Counted from the first letter of the stretch, positions 39,967 to 49,059 are shown. The stretch: DNA of 64,000 bases from Parafrankia irregularis (GCF_001536285.1 NZ_FAOZ01000007.1:137360-201359), one strand, 5' to 3'. The notes: generated by a model not told the origin, from the letters alone. Numbers and translations are program-made.

Positions 39967-42900
39967 ATGGCCTGGCTGTGGACGAGCGCGCGCCTGGGCG
40001 CGGGGGGCCGCCTCCGTGCCCGTATCCATGGCGATCTGCCGCCGGAGGTCCAGCGGCCTGGCCAGGGCGTCCCGAAGGGCGGGGGTGGGCAGCGTCGTTC
40101 CAGGGCCGTCGGCGACCGCGGGTTCTTCATGGCGCCGCCCCTCCTTGGCTCCGTCTTTCTCCTGCTTCTGGTGTTTGTTCCCGGCTCGCCGGGCCACCTG
40201 GACCTGTCTGTCGCGGTGGGGGCTGGGCTCGGGGTGGCGACCGTCGCGGCGATGTCCGTCGTCGCGACGGCGCACCTGCGTCCGCTGGCCCTGGTCGCCT
40301 CCTCGGTGACCGTAGCGGCGGTGACGGCCGCGTTGGCCGCGGCCGAGTCCGCCGAGCTTGCGCTGACGCTGCTGTTCTGGTTCCCGTGGGTCGGCAGCCA
40401 GGTGGGTCTCGTGTGGTCCCGGATCGCTGCCGTCGGGGTGCACGCGGCCGTCGTGGTGGCTGTCGCGCTCGGCGCGTTCAGCCTGCATGGGTGGTTCACG
40501 GAGTTCCCCCTCGCGGCTGCGGGCTGTGGCATGGGGGTCCTGGCGGCCGCGTTCCTGACCCACATGTCCCTCTACTGGGCAGGGGACCGTTCTCTCGTTG
40601 ATCGCCTGACAGCTTTGGCGAGCCGCGCGGGACTGATGCGGACTGGTGATCCGCTTGTTGCCGGCATCGTCGCGACCGGGCGCCAGGCCGTGCTGATGGT
40701 CGTCGACGTCGACCATTTCAAGGAGATCAACACCGCTTTGGGTTACGAGGCGGGCGACGAGGTGCTGAGGAGGTTCGCCGACTGCCTCTGCCCGGTGAGG
40801 CCAGCCCCGAGGCTCATCGCCCGCCTCGGCGGCGACACGTTCGCCCTGCTGATACCTGGAGCGGCCGTGGCGGGCGACGGGGAAAGTCCACCGAGGACGG
40901 CGGATCTCGCGCTCGCCGACTTCGGTCGCGCAATCCTGCGGCAGGTCGACGGACGCCTGCGGATCAACGGGGTGGATGTTGAGGTGGAGGCTACGGCGGG
41001 TCTCGCCGGGGCGCCGTCCTGCGGGAACCGGATCATCGACCTGCTCCGGTGCGCCGATGCGGCACTCGCCGATGCCAGGCGCTGCGGCGAGCGGGTCGGG
41101 GTGTGGACGACCGGGATGGCCGCGGTGAAGCCGTGGGAACTCGAACTGCACGCGCAGCTACGGTCCGCGATCGAACGGGACGAGTTGGAGCTGCACTACC
41201 AGCCGATGCGGGATGCGACGACCGGACGGACCGTCGGCGTCGAGGCGCTGATGCGCTGGCGGCATCCCACCCGTGGGCTGCTGCCACCCGGGTCGTTCCT
41301 GCCGATGGCCGAACGTTCCTCCCTGATTGTCGAGCTGACCTGGTGGGAGCTGGATGAGGCGCTGCGCCAGTGCGCGCGCTGGCGAGCGGAGGGGATACCG
41401 GTGGCCGTCTCGGCGAACCTGTCGCCCCGGTTGCTGGTGGTTGACGAGCTCCCGCAGGTCGTCGCCGAACGGCTGGCGGCCTACGCCCTTCCCCCCGATA
41501 TCCTCACCCTCGAGATCACCGAGAACGCGCTCGTCTCCCAGCCGGCCCGGGCCGCCGCGATGCTCAGCGAGCTGCGGGTCTCCGGCGTGAAGCTGTCGAT
41601 GGACGACTTCGGGACCGGCTACAACTCGATGGAGATCCTCAAGGCTCTGACCTTCGACGAGATCAAGATCGACAGGTCTTTCGTCGCAGACGCCCAAGGC
41701 AGCCTGCCGGACGTCGCGATCGTGCGGTCCGTCGTCGACCTGGGCCACCGACTCGGGGTGCGCGTTGTCGGTGAGGGCATCGAGGACGAGCCCAGCGAAC
41801 GGATCCTGACCGAGCTTGGGTGCGACCTCCTCCAGGGATTCGCGTTCTCGCCCCCGCTGCCGGCGCAGGACCTCACACCGCTGCTCACCGATACGACGCG
41901 GCGCGACACCCACCACCGCGCCGTGTCCGCCGCCTCGGTGGCGGCGCCACCCGGGCCGCCGGGCCATCCGATCACCGGGCAGCCGGCGGGAAAGGACACC
42001 GAGCACGCCCGGCAGGCCGCGGCGACGAAGGACGACAACGGGAGGCCGGCGGATGACGACAACGGGCGGCCGGCGGATGCTGTGGTCACCCAGCAGGGCA
42101 AGGACCGCTGGACCCGAGGTGGGCTCATCGCGCCCGTGCCTGCCGGCGAGAACGACCGCTTGGCCGCGCTGCGCAGCCACCGACTCCTGGACACCCCCGC
42201 GGAGCCCGAGTTCGACCTGATCACCGCCTTGGCCGCCGAGCTCACCGACTGCTCCTACGCCCATATCGCGTTCGTGGACACCGATCGGGAGTGGTTCAAA
42301 TCCTGGCACGGCCTGAAGATCACCGGTTTCACCGGCCGGGTGGGCGTCGCATCCCACGCGGTCTGGTCCGGCGAGTACCTGGAGGTCGTCGACGCGACGC
42401 GGGACATGCGCTTCGCGCACGCGGTCCGCGCTGATCCGAACGTCCCACTGCGTTTCTTCGCCGGGATGCCGCTGCGAACACCCGAAGGACACGCCCTCGG
42501 TGCCCTGTGTGTCTCCGACCGGATGCCCCGCCAGCTCGCACCCGGGCAGCGCCGCTCCCTGCACCACCTCGCGGCCCAGACGATGCTCCTGTGCGACGCC
42601 CGCAGGGAACGGCTGATGAACACCGATGTCGCCGACGCGCTCGAACGACTCGACCAGTTCTGGCACCCCGACGACCTCCCTTCCGCGGCACGTCTGACGG
42701 CCGATGTCGTCCGCTCCCTCGCCGGCGCGGACGCCGTCGCGGTGATGCTGGCGAAAATGCCGTACGCAACGGTGTTCGATGCGGCCGGCACGTCGGTGTC
42801 CCCGGGCACCGAGCCGCTGACCCGGGTGGGGGCCCGGGCCGGTCCCGACGACGAGGCCGCGCTGAGCGCGTTGTCCCAGTTGCGGGCCCCGATCTTCATC

Positions 42901-43155
42901 GCTGACCCCTCCGACACACCGCTCATCCCGTCCGATCGGGCGCGCCAACTGGAAATCGGCTCCGCGCTGGTTGTGCCCATGCCGGACGAAGGCGGTCTGC
43001 TCGGCTTCGTCGCGGTGCGGTGGACCCGCCCGCTGGCACGCGTGGACCCGGTCGTCCTCCGCGCGGTGACTCTGTTCACCGCGTCGGCCCGTTTCACCCT
43101 CCACCACCTACGGTCGACCGCTCGACGCACGTCCGAACACGGCAGGGACGGATAA
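39967..43155 (+). CDS. Membrane GGDEF-EAL-GAF protein with degenerate GGDEF motif
   Basis: About 1062 residues; the start is uncertain (ATG at 39967, or 40130, which starts just before the membrane part). Five or six membrane helices are followed by a GGDEF domain (LMVVDVDHFKEINTALGYEAGDEVL) whose signature is GGDTF at 288-292, with the essential Glu changed to Thr. The EAL domain starts at 426-428 (GVEALMRW) with EITENAL, DDFGTGYNS, EIKIDRSF, GEGIE and QGFAF, apparently complete. After a linker with a duplicated DDNGRPAD come GAF-like domains (FDLITALAAELTDC, WFKSWHGLKI). A phosphodiesterase with a regulatory, inactive GGDEF domain is the most likely activity. Confidence 0.87.
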   Translation: MAWLWTSARLGAGGRLRARIHGDLPPEVQRPGQGVPKGGGGQRRSRAVGDRGFFMAPPLLGSVFLLLLVFVPGSPGHLDLSVAVGAGLGVATVAAMSVVATAHLRPLALVASSVTVAAVTAALAAAESAELALTLLFWFPWVGSQVGLVWSRIAAVGVHAAVVVAVALGAFSLHGWFTEFPLAAAGCGMGVLAAAFLTHMSLYWAGDRSLVDRLTALASRAGLMRTGDPLVAGIVATGRQAVLMVVDVDHFKEINTALGYEAGDEVLRRFADCLCPVRPAPRLIARLGGDTFALLIPGAAVAGDGESPPRTADLALADFGRAILRQVDGRLRINGVDVEVEATAGLAGAPSCGNRIIDLLRCADAALADARRCGERVGVWTTGMAAVKPWELELHAQLRSAIERDELELHYQPMRDATTGRTVGVEALMRWRHPTRGLLPPGSFLPMAERSSLIVELTWWELDEALRQCARWRAEGIPVAVSANLSPRLLVVDELPQVVAERLAAYALPPDILTLEITENALVSQPARAAAMLSELRVSGVKLSMDDFGTGYNSMEILKALTFDEIKIDRSFVADAQGSLPDVAIVRSVVDLGHRLGVRVVGEGIEDEPSERILTELGCDLLQGFAFSPPLPAQDLTPLLTDTTRRDTHHRAVSAASVAAPPGPPGHPITGQPAGKDTEHARQAAATKDDNGRPADDDNGRPADAVVTQQGKDRWTRGGLIAPVPAGENDRLAALRSHRLLDTPAEPEFDLITALAAELTDCSYAHIAFVDTDREWFKSWHGLKITGFTGRVGVASHAVWSGEYLEVVDATRDMRFAHAVRADPNVPLRFFAGMPLRTPEGHALGALCVSDRMPRQLAPGQRRSLHHLAAQTMLLCDARRERLMNTDVADALERLDQFWHPDDLPSAARLTADVVRSLAGADAVAVMLAKMPYATVFDAAGTSVSPGTEPLTRVGARAGPDDEAALSALSQLRAPIFIADPSDTPLIPSDRARQLEIGSALVVPMPDEGGLLGFVAVRWTRPLARVDPVVLRAVTLFTASARFTLHHLRSTARRTSEHGRDG
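42031..42078. repeat. Tandem 24-bp repeat inside the GGDEF-EAL-GAF gene
   Basis: Two copies of a 24-bp unit (42031-42054 and 42055-42078), differing at one position, encode the duplicated DDNGRPAD in the linker between the EAL and GAF parts. The linker is probably flexible, so in-frame length changes would be tolerated. Confidence 0.7.
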
Positions 43156-43194
43156 GCACCACAACCACCGCGTCACGCGAAGTCCACCAGTCCT

Positions 43195-43326
43195 ACGGGG
43201 GACAACATCGGCGTCTACCTCCCCGTCTTCGCCACCGCCGACATCGGCGGCATGACCATCTGTGCGATTGTCTTCCTGGTTCCGCTGGCCGTATGGATCA
43301 CCGCCGGCCGTTACGGGACGTCCTGA
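43195..43326 (+). pseudogene. C-terminal remnant of a CadD-type cadmium transporter
   Basis: In one plus frame, right after the GGDEF-EAL gene, the sequence reads TGDNIGVYLPVFATADIGG, then a hydrophobic helix IVFLVPLAVWITAGRY and a TGA at 43324-43326. GDNI-x-VY-x-P-x-FA is the hallmark of the CadD cadmium resistance transporter family, close to its C-terminus. The rest of the protein (about 150 residues) is absent. It overlaps the 3' end of the opposite gene at 43298. Clearly a fragment; the family match is based on motif memory. Confidence 0.6.
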
Positions 43327-44179
43327 GCTCTTCGAAGATGCGGGCTGTGCCCTGTCTGCCGTACCCGGCGGTGATCTGCCGGCGCACGATGTCGTGGACG
43401 GGCCGCAGCACGTCGGCGTTGACCCCTGTTTCGACGCTGGCCGTCACCAGCGCGGCCAGTGCGGCTTCGGTGAACTCGAGGCTCTGCTGGCCCGCCCCGG
43501 CGTAGTCCTCGGCGTCCACCGTGGCGGCGAGAGCGGGGAGCTGACCGGTCATGGCGGCGAGGAAAGGTGTCTGCCGTCGGGCGAACTCGGTTGCCGACAC
43601 ACCTTCCGCACCGACCATCGCCGCGCCCTGCAGGAAGCCGGCGAACATCGTGTACATGCCGACGAGCATCGCCATGTCGTTGAGCGAGGCCATACCGGGA
43701 TCGGTCCCGAAGTAGTCGCTGTGCCCCCACAGGCCGAGCAGCTCCCGGTTTTCTTCGAAGGCGGCCTGGCTGCCGCTGTAGAGGATCGCCGCGCCCGGCT
43801 GGCCGATCATCCTGGGCACAGCCATGATCGCGCCGTCCAGGTAGGTGATGCCATGCTCCACCGCCCAGACCGCGAGCTCGCGGGCCTGGTTCGGTGTTGT
43901 CGTCGTCAGATTGATCAGGACTCGTCCGCTCAGGCTGGCGGCGACCGGATCGATCACGGCGTGCACCGACTGATGGTCGAGCAGGCAGACGATGATCGGC
44001 CCTCCGCCGGTGATCGCCTCGTTGACGGTCCTGGCGACGGTGGCGCCATGCTCGCCGAGTGCCCGTGCTCTGTCCGGTGTGCGGTTCCACACCACGGATG
44101 GTCGGCCGGCGGCGAGGGCGGCGGCGGCGAGCGCGCTGCCCATCGCGCCCAGGCCCAGGAAGGTCATGGGGGTCGTCAT
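43298..44179 (-). CDS. NAD(P)-dependent oxidoreductase, imine-reductase / 6PGDH-like
   Basis: A 293-residue beta-hydroxyacid-dehydrogenase-fold protein. The N-terminal Rossmann motif is FLGLGAMGSALAAAALAAG (about 7-25) followed by VVWNRTPDRA, whose Arg favours NADP. Then come INLTTTTPNQARE and YLDGAIMAVPRMIGQ; the usual catalytic-Lys helix here reads NDMAMLVGMYTMFAGF, without Lys. Loss of this Lys and the C-terminal domain form are characteristic of imine reductases and reductive aminases. The ATG at 44179 is used; an HxlR regulator lies divergently upstream with an operator-like repeat between them. Confidence 0.83.
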   Translation of the reverse strand: MTTPMTFLGLGAMGSALAAAALAAGRPSVVWNRTPDRARALGEHGATVARTVNEAITGGGPIIVCLLDHQSVHAVIDPVAASLSGRVLINLTTTTPNQARELAVWAVEHGITYLDGAIMAVPRMIGQPGAAILYSGSQAAFEENRELLGLWGHSDYFGTDPGMASLNDMAMLVGMYTMFAGFLQGAAMVGAEGVSATEFARRQTPFLAAMTGQLPALAATVDAEDYAGAGQQSLEFTEAALAALVTASVETGVNADVLRPVHDIVRRQITAGYGRQGTARIFEELRTSRNGRR

Positions 44180-44277
44180 GGAATGTCCCTTGCCTCGCAT
44201 GGTGGTCTGGCTGGCGTGTCGTCCCGAGCTTCCCCGCTGACCTTTCTCACCGGCAAGTACCTACTATTCTGTCCAAT

Positions 44278-44295
44278 ACTTACCTGGAAGTAAGT
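44278..44295. promoter_or_regulatory. Inverted repeat ACTTAC-N6-GTAAGT, probable HxlR operator
   Basis: ACTTAC (44278-44283) and GTAAGT (44290-44295) form an inverted repeat with a six-base spacer, in an AT-richer stretch between the reductase gene and the hxlR-type regulator. The half-site resembles the nearby AAGTACC at 44255. HxlR regulators usually bind such sites in divergent promoters. Confidence 0.6.
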
Positions 44296-44323
44296 GTCCA
44301 GCTGGGGTGAGGTGGAGGAACTG

Positions 44324-44683
44324 ATGGTGACGAACGCGAGGCGCGGTCCATACGTCTGCGGCATCGACGCCGGTATGGACGTGGTGTCGGGGAAGTGGAA
44401 GTCCCTGATCCTCTGGGAACTGAACAACCACGGAACCCGGCGGTTCGGAGAGCTGCGGCGCGGCCTTCCCGGCGTCAGCGAGAAAATGCTTATTCAGCAC
44501 CTGCGCGAGATGGAGGAGGACGGCCTGGTCCATCGCGAGGTGTATCGCGAGGTCCCACCCCGGGTCGAGTACTCCCTCACCGAGCATGGGGTGTCCCTCA
44601 ACGAAGCCCTCCGCCCGCTGGGCGAGTGGGGAAAGCGACGTAGCGAGCGCCTCGTCGCCCAGGCGGAGCTCACGTCCGCCTGA
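44324..44683 (+). CDS. HxlR family transcriptional regulator
   Basis: A 119-residue winged-helix regulator with the HxlR pattern: CGIDAGMDVVSGKWKSLILWEL (first helix and the conserved GKW), RRFGELRRGLPGVSEKMLIQHLREMEEDGLV (recognition helix region) and YREVPPRVEYSLTEHG. The Cys at residue 15 or so is in the position of the redox or aldehyde-sensing Cys in some HxlR proteins. GGAGG precedes the ATG at 44324. Divergent from the imine-reductase-like gene, which it most likely controls. Confidence 0.9.
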   Translation: MVTNARRGPYVCGIDAGMDVVSGKWKSLILWELNNHGTRRFGELRRGLPGVSEKMLIQHLREMEEDGLVHREVYREVPPRVEYSLTEHGVSLNEALRPLGEWGKRRSERLVAQAELTSA

Positions 44684-44825
44684 CCAGCCGGGTCTCGCCG
44701 TGCCCGAATCGGTGCCATCATGCTGCACCGTCGCCGGTATCAGTGGAGCGGGCGGGGGCTCGGAGGGTCTCCATTTCCTGGCAGCTCTCCCGTCGGGACC
44801 CGCCAGGCCGACGAGGTGTCCCGGT

Positions 44826-46874
44826 TCAGGAGGCTCGCCAGGCGTAGGCGTACGGCTGGGCGTCCGTGGTGATCCGGAACGCGGTGACGGCGACCTCGAC
44901 GCCACCGGCGGGGACGTCCGGCCAGACCACCTGCTCGACGTTGTTGACCCGGTCGAACTCGGTGGAGGTCCCCATGTTGCCGTGCCGCTCATGGCCGTCC
45001 GCACTCCGGACGATCAGATCGAGATCGTTCTGCAACGCCTCACCCGGCGGGTCGGTCCACACCAATGTGATCTTCAGGGTGGATCCGGCGGGAACGTCGA
45101 GCCGTGCGGAGTTCGTCTCGCCCTGCCGGAGCGGTCCGCCCTCGACGGCGCCACCGGTGGCGGCCGACTCGGGCTGGACGGATGCCATCGAACCGGCGAA
45201 GTCGACCCGGCCGAATCCGGCGTTGTTGTTCGGCGATGGCCCCACCTCGGTCGGGGTGTACTGGCCGGCCAGCTCGGTGGCGCCGTTGAGCAGGACTGCC
45301 TTGAGCAGCGCCGCGCTCGGCCTGGGGAAGCCGTTGTCGACGAGAGCCTCGCGCAGCGTGGCCACCGTCCCGGCGACCAGCGGGGTGGCCATGCTCGTTC
45401 CCGAGAGGAAGAAGTACCGGTCGTCGGCCGAGGTCCCGAAATCGGTCGGTGGGTTGACGACGGCGCGTGACCGTGTCGACAGGATGCAGGTGCCGGGGGC
45501 GACCACATCGGGCCTGATGCGCCGCTCGCGGGTCGGACCGCGGCTGCTGAACGCCGCCATGCCCGCCGGACGGTTGGCCTGCCGGTCGGTGGTGATCGGC
45601 GCGGCCGGGAACTGCGTCGGCCAGTACGCCCCGTAGGTCGGTCGGAACTCGGGCCGGTCGCTCTCGCTCGCGCCGACGACGATCGCGTTCTTGGCCGCGG
45701 ACTCGGAGCCGATCGAACTGCGGTCCACCGTGCCGTCGGCGTTCCTGTCGGTCCCGTCGTTACCGGCGGCGAAGCAGATCGCGAGGTCCGGTCGGTTCCA
45801 GACGGTGTCGTCGATCTCGAACGCGCTCGAGTCGTAGGGGAGGCCGGGCACGACCGCTCCCCAGGAGTTGGTGTGGACCCGGGCGCCGTCGTCCTCGTAG
45901 GGCGGCTCGAACAGGTCGTGCAGGTCATCGGGGATGCCGCCGAGTCCGCCTTGGGCGTCGAGCAACGACTGCAGCACCAGGGTGGCCTTGGGCGCGGTGC
46001 CGCGGACCCGGCCGGAGCCGTTCGGGGCAGGGCCGGTGGCGCCCGCGAACGGACCGTCGCCGAGCACCGACCCGGCGACGTGGGTGCCGTGCCCGTCGGG
46101 GTCGTCCGCGCGGCGACGGCCGAGCGGGTGCAGTGCCTTGACCCGGCCGCTGAATGCCGGATGGACGTCGCTGGTCGTCCCGAGGTCGAACCCGGTGTCC
46201 GCCACGGCGATCACCTGGTCGGCCCCCTGGTAACGGCCGGGACGAGGGCCGGCGTCGGTGCGCAGGATGGTGCGGGCGACCTCGTTGCGCAGCTGTCGGG
46301 CCGGAACCGGCTCGAGGTGGTGGATCTCGTCGAGGTCGGCGAGGTCCGGCAGCCGCCCCTCCTCGACGGTGAGGCGTACCTTGTGCCGGCCCGGACGGAC
46401 CTCTGACAGGTCGAGCCGAGCGGCCGCGCCGATGCGCTCAAGCACCTGGTCGGCACGCGGGTCGACGTCCTCGTGCAGGACGACGTCCACCTCGCGGGGC
46501 TTGCGGGACGGTGAGCGGCGGTCACCGCTCGGCACCACGCTCGCCGTCACCGCCGTGCCGGTGGGACGCAACGTCGCCGGGAGCTTGAAGTCGGGCAGGT
46601 ACCTGCCCGCCCACGCCACATACGGTTCGGCGAGCACCGGTCCCAGGTCGTCGGGCTCGTACCGGCACTTGTAGGTGTTCTCCGGCACGTACTGTTGGAT
46701 CTTCACGCCGAGGTCGGTGAGCCGCGCCCGTTCCTGCTCCGCCACCGGCCGGCGGGTCTGCACCAGGACGTACTTGGTGTCCGCGACGTCCTCGGGATCA
46801 GGGATGACCGATCGCAGCCCGGCTGCCTCGGTGACCGGGTCCAGGGTTATCCCGTTGATCGTTATGCGTGCCAT
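44826..46874 (-). CDS. S8 family serine peptidase (subtilase), apparently without signal peptide
   Basis: A 682-residue subtilisin-like protease. The catalytic triad is complete: Asp226 (VADTGFD), His262 (GHGTHVAG), Ser494 (SGTSMATP), with oxyanion Asn372 (AAGNDG). The 200-residue N-terminal region (MARITINGITLDP, YVLVQTRRPVAEQERARLTDLG) is a propeptide-like domain but has no hydrophobic signal sequence. After the protease domain a jelly-roll P-domain-like region (LKITLVWTDPPGEALQNDLDLIV) closes the protein, as in some Kp43-type subtilases. It may act inside the cell or be exported by a non-classical route. Divergent from the helicase gene. Confidence 0.9.
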   Translation of the reverse strand: MARITINGITLDPVTEAAGLRSVIPDPEDVADTKYVLVQTRRPVAEQERARLTDLGVKIQQYVPENTYKCRYEPDDLGPVLAEPYVAWAGRYLPDFKLPATLRPTGTAVTASVVPSGDRRSPSRKPREVDVVLHEDVDPRADQVLERIGAAARLDLSEVRPGRHKVRLTVEEGRLPDLADLDEIHHLEPVPARQLRNEVARTILRTDAGPRPGRYQGADQVIAVADTGFDLGTTSDVHPAFSGRVKALHPLGRRRADDPDGHGTHVAGSVLGDGPFAGATGPAPNGSGRVRGTAPKATLVLQSLLDAQGGLGGIPDDLHDLFEPPYEDDGARVHTNSWGAVVPGLPYDSSAFEIDDTVWNRPDLAICFAAGNDGTDRNADGTVDRSSIGSESAAKNAIVVGASESDRPEFRPTYGAYWPTQFPAAPITTDRQANRPAGMAAFSSRGPTRERRIRPDVVAPGTCILSTRSRAVVNPPTDFGTSADDRYFFLSGTSMATPLVAGTVATLREALVDNGFPRPSAALLKAVLLNGATELAGQYTPTEVGPSPNNNAGFGRVDFAGSMASVQPESAATGGAVEGGPLRQGETNSARLDVPAGSTLKITLVWTDPPGEALQNDLDLIVRSADGHERHGNMGTSTEFDRVNNVEQVVWPDVPAGGVEVAVTAFRITTDAQPYAYAWRAS

Positions 46875-46960
46875 ACTCGAACCCCTTGCCGGGAGTAGTT
46901 ATCTCGTCACCTTCCTTAGCGGGCTACCCCTGGCGCTCAACCGGACACGTGGTGCTTCAG

Positions 46961-46984
46961 CCATCACATCACGTGACGTGGTGG
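46961..46984. promoter_or_regulatory. 24-bp near-palindrome centred on TCACGTGA
   Basis: Ten of 12 base pairs match across the centre between 46972 and 46973. The core TCACGTGA (46969-46976) is perfect, and outer CCA and TGG arms also pair. It lies in the divergent region between the subtilase (start 46874) and the helicase (start 47152), where it could bind a dimeric regulator of either gene. Confidence 0.5.
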
Positions 46985-47151
46985 CCAGAGCTGAAACGGC
47001 TGCGCTCGACAGCCACCTCGGCCCGCTGCGTGCCCGGCTTCCGCGTACTGCAACAGCGCCATGTGCCTTACCGGCCGGGTGGTGCGCGGGGGCGGCCCCG
47101 GCCACCTGGGTGCCGGTTTCACCGGGCTGCCGCGCGACCGTATTCTCAGGT

Positions 47152-48852
47152 GTGACCGAGTCCGAAGACCAGCAGACGTTCCAAGATCTCGGGCTTGGCA
47201 CCGCAGTGCTGCGAGCCCTCACCGAACTCGGCTACGAGGTGCCGTCGCCGATTCAGGTCGGCACGATCCCCGCCCTGCTCGCGGGCCGTGACGTCGTCGG
47301 CCTCGCCCAGACCGGGACCGGCAAGACCGCCGCGTTCGCTCTCCCGATCCTGTCCCGGATCGACGTGCGCAGCACCTCCACCCAGGCGCTTGTGCTCGCC
47401 CCGACCCGGGAACTGGTCCTGCAGGTCGCCGAGGCGTTCGGCCGGTATTCCCACCACCTCACCGGCCTGCATGTGCTGCCCGTCTACGGAGGGCAGGCGT
47501 ACGCTCCCCAGCTGGCCGGGATCCGCCGCGGCGCGCAGGTCATCGTCGGCACTCCCGGGCGGGTTATCGACCACCTGGAACGCGGGACGCTCAATCTGGG
47601 CGGCCTGCGCACGCTGGTCCTCGATGAGGCCGACGAGATGCTCCGGATGGGCTTCCAGGAGGAGGTCGACCGGATCCTCGCCGACACCCCCGACGCCAAA
47701 CAGGTCGCGCTGTTCTCCGCGACGATGCCCGCGCCGATCCGCCGCATCTCCCGGCAGTACCTGCGCGACCCGGTTGAGATCACGGTAAGGGCGCGGACCG
47801 TCACGGCCGCGAACACCCGGCAGCGGTTCCTGACCGTCGCCGGGCCGCGCAAGATGGACGCGCTCACCCGGGTCCTCGAAGTCGAGCCGTTCGAAGCGAT
47901 GATCATTTTCGTGCGGACGAAGTCGGCAACCGAGGACGTCGCCGAGCGGCTGCGCAGCCGCGGGTTCGCCACCGAGGCGATCAACGGCGACCTCAGCCAG
48001 CCGCAGCGAGAGAAGCTCATCGCCCAGCTCCGCGACGGCACTCTCGACCTGCTCGTCGCCACGGACGTCGCCGCCCGCGGCCTCGACGTCGAACGGATCA
48101 CCCACGTCGTCAACTACGACATTCCCACCGACCCGGAGTCGTACGTCCACCGCATCGGCCGTACCGGCCGCGCCGGCCGCAGCGGTGAGGCGCTGCTGCT
48201 CGTCACCCCCAGGGAAAAGGGCCTGCTCGCCGCGATCGAGAAGGCGACCCGCCAGCCGCTCGCCGAGATGGAACTGCCCACCGCGGAGAATGTGAACGCC
48301 CAGCGGGTCGCGAAGTTCCACGACGCGATCACCGCCGCGCTCGACGCGCCAGCCCACGCCGTGTTCAGGGACCTGGTCCTTGGCTACACCCACGAGCACG
48401 ACGTTCCGCTCGCCGACATCGCCGCGGCGCTGGCCGTGATGACCCGCCATGATCAGGGAGAGTTCCTCCTCCCGCCGGACACCGCCCCGCCTGCCCGCGA
48501 GAGGCCCGCCCGCGGCGCGAGCGGGCCGCGGAGGGTCTATGCCACCTACCGGATCGGGGTCGGGCATCGCCAGCGGGTCACCCCGGGCCAGATCGTCGGG
48601 GCGCTCGCCAACGAGGGCGGCCTGGACCGGGCGGACTTCGGGCGGATCGACATCCGGGTCGACTACAGCCTCGTCGAACTTCCCAGCGACCTGACCAAGG
48701 AAACCCGGCAGGCGTTGAGCCGTACCCGCATCGCCGGCCAGCCCCTCAACCTGCGCGCCGAACGGCCGAACCGGGAATCCGGCGCGCGCCTCGGCGTCAG
48801 CCGCCGAGGAAAACCCGCCCCCTCCGCCCGCAGGCCGCGCCGCCCCGTCTGA
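47152..48852 (+). CDS. DEAD-box RNA helicase (CsdA/DbpA-like C-terminus)
   Basis: A 566-residue ATP-dependent RNA helicase. Motifs in order: Q motif FQDLGLGTAVLRALTELGYEVPSPIQ in pieces at 10-36, Walker A AQTGTGKT (52-59), PTREL, TPGR, DEAD, SAT, then RGLD and HRIGRTGRAGR. After the RecA domains comes a DbpA-type RNA-binding domain (YRIGVGHRQRVTPGQIVGALANEGGL), and a basic tail. Such proteins help ribosome assembly and mRNA turnover at low temperature. The GTG at 47152 is the most likely start because it begins right at the conserved part; upstream frame is unrelated. No clear RBS. Confidence 0.92.
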   Translation: MTESEDQQTFQDLGLGTAVLRALTELGYEVPSPIQVGTIPALLAGRDVVGLAQTGTGKTAAFALPILSRIDVRSTSTQALVLAPTRELVLQVAEAFGRYSHHLTGLHVLPVYGGQAYAPQLAGIRRGAQVIVGTPGRVIDHLERGTLNLGGLRTLVLDEADEMLRMGFQEEVDRILADTPDAKQVALFSATMPAPIRRISRQYLRDPVEITVRARTVTAANTRQRFLTVAGPRKMDALTRVLEVEPFEAMIIFVRTKSATEDVAERLRSRGFATEAINGDLSQPQREKLIAQLRDGTLDLLVATDVAARGLDVERITHVVNYDIPTDPESYVHRIGRTGRAGRSGEALLLVTPREKGLLAAIEKATRQPLAEMELPTAENVNAQRVAKFHDAITAALDAPAHAVFRDLVLGYTHEHDVPLADIAAALAVMTRHDQGEFLLPPDTAPPARERPARGASGPRRVYATYRIGVGHRQRVTPGQIVGALANEGGLDRADFGRIDIRVDYSLVELPSDLTKETRQALSRTRIAGQPLNLRAERPNRESGARLGVSRRGKPAPSARRPRRPV

Positions 48853-49041
48853 CGTCACGTTGTGGACGCCGTAGGCGCCGTCAGAACATCAGGGCGTTCC
48901 GCATGATCGGACGGTCGGGCCGCGGCGCGCCACCCCGACGCGACCGGGCTTGGCGGCCACCGACACGACACGGCGACGCGGGTTCCGGAAGCGTGACCGC
49001 CCGCGCCGACCGCGGCCGTTTCCACGCGGCGCAGTGCGTGC

Positions 49042-49059
49042 ACCCCTGATGGGGTGCTC
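49042..49059. terminator. Hairpin GCACCCC-TGAT-GGGGTGC
   Basis: A perfect 7-bp stem with a 4-base loop lies between the converging helicase and P450 genes, 190 bases after the helicase stop. It could end either transcript; distance to both stops makes this only a candidate. Confidence 0.4.

Noticed and set aside
41158-43107. A 649-residue minus-strand open frame
   Set aside because: Antisense to the GGDEF-EAL-GAF gene; the sequence is Arg/Gly/Asp-rich and has no domain.
47146-48858. A 570-residue minus-strand open frame
   Set aside because: Exactly antisense to the DEAD-box helicase, whose motifs are complete on the plus strand.
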